Below the pieces are notes generated by a model. That model saw only the letters and a list, made by a program, of their open reading frames with translations. It had not been told where the DNA came from and made no database searches. A stretch of 64,000 nucleotides of DNA, taken from contig CAMCWB010000009.1 in NCBI GenBank assembly GCA_945882315.1, forward strand, positions 1-64,000, read 5' to 3'. Both the position numbers and the translations under genes were made by a program. The stretch is from Bauldia litoralis. GTDB lineage: Bacteria > Pseudomonadota > Alphaproteobacteria > Rhizobiales > Kaistiaceae. Below are positions 60,728 through 64,000 of this stretch, in pieces (positions within the stretch are counted from its first letter, which is position 1; each line of letters begins with the position of its first letter).

Positions 60728-61621
60728 ATGAAACGCTCGATCCTTGCCGCCGCTGTAGCCGCTTTCGCTTTCGCTTTCGCTTTCGCTTTCGCGTCCGGAC
60801 CGGCCTTCGCCGAAACACCGATCAGGATCCTCGCCGCGCAGAATTTCTACGCCGAGGTAGCGACCGCGATCGGCGGCGACCGGGTGAGCGTCGAGACCAT
60901 CGCCATGCCGGCCGGCGCCGACCCGCATGATTTCGAGCCGAGCCCGTCCGTCGCCCGCGCCGTCTCGGATGCCACGATCGTCCTCTTCAACGGCGCCGAC
61001 TATGATCACTGGATGGAGAATCTCCTGGAATCGACAGAGCGGCCGGACCGGACGGTCATCGAAGCCGCCAGCCTGATCGGCGCCAGGGAAGGCGACAATC
61101 CGCATGTCTGGTACGATCCGCGCACCCTTCCGGCCGTCGCCGACGCGGTCGCATCGACGCTTGCCAAGCTCGACCCGGCGGATGCCGCCGCTTTCGAAAC
61201 GCGGAAGGTAGCTTTCCTAGCGATGCTTGGCCCCATCCAGCAGAAGGTGGCATCGATCCGCCAGCGCTTCGCCGGCGCGCCGATCGCCGCTACCGAACCG
61301 GTCTTCGGCTATATGGCCGATGCGCTCGGGCTGACCACCGGCAACGCCGATTTCCAGGCCGCGATCATGAACGAGACTGAGCCTTCGACGAAGGATGTCG
61401 CGGCGCTTGAAAGCAACCTTCGCGACCACAACGTCAAGGCGCTGATCTACAACACCCAGGTTACCGACGCGATGACCGAACAGTTGCTGACGGTAGCCAA
61501 AGAGGCCGATATTCCCGTGGTCGGCGTCACCGAGACTAGGCCGGACGGCAAGACCTATCCGGAATGGATGCTCGACCAGCTCGATGCCCTCGACAAGGCC
61601 CTGGCCGGGCAGTCCTCTTGA
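60728..61621 (+). CDS. znuA: Zinc ABC importer substrate-binding protein
   Basis: The protein is 297 residues from the ATG at 60728. The signal peptide contains a run of Ala-Phe pairs encoded by a GCTTTC hexanucleotide repeat. It is a cluster A-I (ZnuA/TroA) metal-binding protein: ADPHDFEPSPSVARAVSDA, GDNPHVWYDP (metal His) and PVVGVTETRPDGKTYPEWM. The long His-rich loop of E. coli ZnuA is absent. Its stop overlaps the znuC TTG start. The Zur box upstream supports zinc as substrate. Confidence 0.92.
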   Translation: MKRSILAAAVAAFAFAFAFAFASGPAFAETPIRILAAQNFYAEVATAIGGDRVSVETIAMPAGADPHDFEPSPSVARAVSDATIVLFNGADYDHWMENLLESTERPDRTVIEAASLIGAREGDNPHVWYDPRTLPAVADAVASTLAKLDPADAAAFETRKVAFLAMLGPIQQKVASIRQRFAGAPIAATEPVFGYMADALGLTTGNADFQAAIMNETEPSTKDVAALESNLRDHNVKALIYNTQVTDAMTEQLLTVAKEADIPVVGVTETRPDGKTYPEWMLDQLDALDKALAGQSS

Positions 61622-62415
61622 ACGCAATCGCATTCGACAAGGCATCGCTCTCGGTCGGCGGCAGAAGCGTCCTTCGCGACGTGACTCTGGCCGTCGCCGA
61701 GGGCGAGTTCATCGGCGTGCTCGGCGCGAACGGCGCCGGCAAGACGACGCTGATGCGCGCCGTGCTGGGCCTGCTGCCTTTGTCCGCCGGCACGATCCGG
61801 ATTTTCGGACTGCCGGCGACGCGCGGCAATGCGGCGATCGGCTACCTGCCGCAGGCGAAAACGGCGGCTGCTTCGCTGCGGCTTCGCGGGCGTGACGTGC
61901 TGGCGGCCTCGATCGACGGCCACCGCTGGGGCATCCCTTCCCTTACCGGCGGCAAGAAAGCCGAGATCGACCGCTGCCTCGCCCTTGTCGGTGCGGGTGC
62001 CCTTGCCGCACGCCCGATGAACGAGCTTTCCGGCGGCGAACGGCAGCGCCTCCTGATCGCCGAGGCGCTGATCGGCGCGCCGAAAATCCTGCTTCTCGAC
62101 GAACCGCTCGCCAATCTCGACCCGCACCAGCAGCAGGTCGTGGTCGACCTCGTCCGCGAGCTGTCACGCAGCCTGAAGCTCACCGTCCTCTTCAGCGCCC
62201 ACGAGCTCAACCAGGTGATCGGCGCCGTCGACCGTATCCTTTATCTCGGCCAGGGCGAGGCCGCGATCGGTCCGGTGGATTCGGTCATCCAGCCTTCGGT
62301 CCTCTCCCGCCTCTACGGCGCCCCGATCGACGTCGTCCGGGCCAACGGGCATATCTTCGTCATGTCCGGCGGGGCCGTCGTCGAACGCGACCAGCATCAC
62401 GATCATGCTCACTGA
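61618..62415 (+). CDS. znuC: Zinc ABC importer ATP-binding protein
   Basis: The TTG at 61618 overlaps the znuA stop (TTGA) and begins NAIAFDKASLSVGG; a longer frame from 61564 runs inside znuA and is rejected. The protein is 265 residues. It has Walker A GANGAGKTT, signature LSGGERQR, Walker B ILLLDEPLANLD and FSAHELNQV. The C-terminus is His-rich (RDQHHDHAH), which may bind zinc. It powers import together with ZnuB, whose gene overlaps it by 11 nt. Confidence 0.92.
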   Translation: MNAIAFDKASLSVGGRSVLRDVTLAVAEGEFIGVLGANGAGKTTLMRAVLGLLPLSAGTIRIFGLPATRGNAAIGYLPQAKTAAASLRLRGRDVLAASIDGHRWGIPSLTGGKKAEIDRCLALVGAGALAARPMNELSGGERQRLLIAEALIGAPKILLLDEPLANLDPHQQQVVVDLVRELSRSLKLTVLFSAHELNQVIGAVDRILYLGQGEAAIGPVDSVIQPSVLSRLYGAPIDVVRANGHIFVMSGGAVVERDQHHDHAH

Positions 62416-63202
62416 CATCTTCGCCTACGACTTCATGCAGCGGGCTTTCGCGGCAAGCGGCATGGTCGCGATCGTCGCCGGCGCCGTCGGCTATTTTCTC
62501 GTGCTGCGCGGCCAGACCTTTGCCGGTCATGCGCTGTCCCATATCGGTTTTGCCGGCGCCACCGGGGCAGCCCTCCTCGGCCTGTCTCCGCTCGGCGGCA
62601 TGCTCGTCTTCATCGTGCTTGCCGGCATCGGCATGGGGGCTCTCGGCGAGCGCCTCAGCGGCCGCGATGTCGGGATCGGCATCGTGCTGGCGCTGGCGCT
62701 GGGCTTCGGCCTCCTTTTCATGAAGCTCTACCCCTCGAACGCCGCGCAGGTCACCAGCCTGCTCTTCGGCAATGTGCTTGCCGTCTCGAAATCGGTACTG
62801 GTCTCCCTCGCCGGTCTCGCCGCGCTAACCCTTGCCGGCCTCGCCGCGATCGGCCGGCCGCTTCTCTTCGCCAGTCTTCAGCCCGAACTCGCCGAGGCCC
62901 GCGGCGTGCGCGTGCGACTCGTCGGCATTCTGTTCCTGGCGATCGTCGCGGTCGCGGTTGCCCAGTCGGTTCAGATCGTCGGCGTCCTCCTGGTCTTCGC
63001 CCTGATGGTTGGCCCGCCGGCGACCGCCATGCTGCTGACGACACGGATCGGCGTCGGCATCGGGCTTTCCGCGCTCATCGCGCTGGCCGAGGCGTGGGGC
63101 GGCATCTTCATCGCCTTCCACACCGACTGGCCGACGAGCTTCTGCATCACGGCGCTTGCCGCCGCGGCTTACCTGGCGGTCCTGGCCTTGCGAAAAGGGT
63201 GA
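62405..63202 (+). CDS. znuB: Zinc ABC importer permease
   Basis: This is a 265-residue ABC-3-family permease with about eight membrane segments. Family motifs are FAGHALSHIGFAGATGA near the N-terminus, LPLLFASLQPELAEARGV-type coupling sequence in the middle (RPLLFASLQPELAEARG) and VLLVFALMVGPPATAMLL. It forms the inner-membrane channel as a dimer with ZnuC. It is the last gene of the znuACB operon. Confidence 0.93.
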   Translation: MLTDIFAYDFMQRAFAASGMVAIVAGAVGYFLVLRGQTFAGHALSHIGFAGATGAALLGLSPLGGMLVFIVLAGIGMGALGERLSGRDVGIGIVLALALGFGLLFMKLYPSNAAQVTSLLFGNVLAVSKSVLVSLAGLAALTLAGLAAIGRPLLFASLQPELAEARGVRVRLVGILFLAIVAVAVAQSVQIVGVLLVFALMVGPPATAMLLTTRIGVGIGLSALIALAEAWGGIFIAFHTDWPTSFCITALAAAAYLAVLALRKG

Positions 63203-63298
63203 GCAGGAGCCGCCCCTCGACGAGCGAAAGTCGGGGGACAAGGTCTGCGCCTTTCGCTATAGGCAGGAGCGAGAAGGCACGGAATTCCGGGGCGTAGG

Positions 63299-64000
63299 GT
63301 GGCGTTGGGGGGAGATCCGCCGAGATTTCTGGTTGTCGGCGCCGGGCTGTCGGGCGCCGTTCTGGCGCGGCAACTCGCCGAAAGTGGCTGTCCTTGCGAC
63401 GTCTACGAGGACCATCCCTACGCCGGCGGCCATTGCTACACCAAGCGCGATGCCGAGACCGGCATCATGGTCCATCGGCACGGCCCGCACACGCTCCATA
63501 CGGACGACGAGGCGATCTGGGCCTTCGTCGAGCGTTTCGCGACCATCTGGCCCTACAAGCATCTGAAGCGCGCCCATACGGGCGGCGAATTCTTCGTCTC
63601 GCCGATCAACCTCCAGACCATCAACCAGTTTTACCGCACGGCCCTCGGTCCCGACGAAGCCAGGGCCCTCGTCGCCCGCGAGGCCGCACCCTACGCCGCC
63701 GCGCTGACCGGCCCGCCGGCCAATTTCGAGGAAGCCGGGCTCGCTTTGATCGGCCGTCGCCTCTACGACGCCTTCTATCGCGGCTACACGATCAAGCAGT
63801 GGGGCATCGAACCCAGGAACCTGCCGGCGAGCGTCTTCGGCCGAGTCCCCATCCGCTTCGACTACAACGACAATTACTTCAAGCACAACCGGCAGGGCCA
63901 GCCGGTCGGCGGCTACTCGCAACTTGTCGAGCGCATTCTCGACCATGAGAATATCCGGCTGCATCTCGGCCGGGCCTTCTCGCCTCGCGACGATGGCGCC
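63299..64000 (+). CDS. glf: UDP-galactopyranose mutase (N-terminal part, cut by window end)
   Basis: The frame is open from a GTG at 63299 (or a TTG at 63305) to the window end, 234 codons. The FAD-binding motif is FLVVGAGLSGAVLARQLAESG. Family segments are HPYAGGHCYTKRD, HRHGPHTLHT, YRGYTIKQWGIEPRNLPAS and FDYNDNYF. The flavoenzyme converts UDP-galactopyranose to UDP-galactofuranose for surface glycans. It lies about 100 bp after znuB and is probably a separate transcript. The C-terminal third is missing. Confidence 0.88.
   Translation, partial: MALGGDPPRFLVVGAGLSGAVLARQLAESGCPCDVYEDHPYAGGHCYTKRDAETGIMVHRHGPHTLHTDDEAIWAFVERFATIWPYKHLKRAHTGGEFFVSPINLQTINQFYRTALGPDEARALVAREAAPYAAALTGPPANFEEAGLALIGRRLYDAFYRGYTIKQWGIEPRNLPASVFGRVPIRFDYNDNYFKHNRQGQPVGGYSQLVERILDHENIRLHLGRAFSPRDDGA

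Noticed and set aside
60750-60796. CRISPR-like or long tandem repeat array
   Set aside because: It is only a 6-bp microsatellite inside the znuA signal peptide. No CRISPR array or cas gene is seen in the window.

Overview
The window is GC-rich chromosomal DNA from an alphaproteobacterium, most likely Hyphomicrobiales (Rhizobiales). The assignment rests on gene content and order (pssA-psd, an Atm1-type exporter, LysM protein next to a LOG-family protein, citramalate synthase, cysS, Zur-type znuACB, a PuuE-type allantoinase). It is an inference; no rRNA or complete tRNA is present.

Region 1-9326 is the end of an integrative element (ICE or genomic island). It holds an insertion-sequence remnant, two decayed plasmid/ICE-type genes, an XRE regulator with an ImmA-type metalloprotease, a divergent topoisomerase III with a DUF5710 tail, a secreted cupin protein, and a sulfur-detoxification cargo operon (MBL-rhodanese plus two YeeE/YedE channels). 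It stops at a 48-nt 3' fragment of tRNA-Gln(CTG), preceded by repeated ATGTCGCA boxes. Together these look like an attachment site with integrase arm sites.

Region 9455-25473 is an accessory metabolic region. It encodes an alcohol dehydrogenase, a Gfo/Idh/MocA oxidoreductase, an acyl-CoA dehydrogenase, a ketopantoate-reductase-like protein, an LLM flavin monooxygenase with its flavin reductase and a divergent LysR regulator, an orphan Mur-type ligase, an alpha/beta hydrolase, a fumarylacetoacetate-hydrolase-family protein, a serine-glyoxylate-type aminotransferase, and an FAD/Fe-S 2-hydroxyacid dehydrogenase coupled to a GntR regulator. The substrate cannot be read from the sequence.

Region 25737-39019 is the most unusual part. 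An HtrA-type protease is followed by an OmpR-type response regulator and a histidine kinase. Convergent to these is an exported caspase-like peptidase / TPR / CHAT-protease operon. Divergent from that operon is a patatin-like phospholipase lipoprotein, followed by a small membrane protein. A 15-bp palindrome-like box lies in the caspase/patatin divergent promoter region and again in front of the membrane protein gene, which suggests one regulon acting at the cell envelope.

Region 39016-45774 has a polyamine/iron-type ABC importer, a PilZ protein, a DapA-family aldolase and a PuuE-like deacetylase. Region 46230-63202 is largely housekeeping: phosphatidylethanolamine synthesis (pssA, psd), an Atm1-like exporter, a TerC-family gene, a LysM protein, a LOG protein, citramalate synthase with a duplicated 5' end, two GFA proteins, cysS, an SGNH hydrolase, a lytic transglycosylase and a Zur-boxed znuACB operon. 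The window ends inside glf (UDP-galactopyranose mutase).

Five otherwise continuous genes carry one in-frame stop each (TAG three times, TAA once, TGA once). This indicates either recent pseudogenization or consensus errors. It should be kept in mind when judging gene integrity here.
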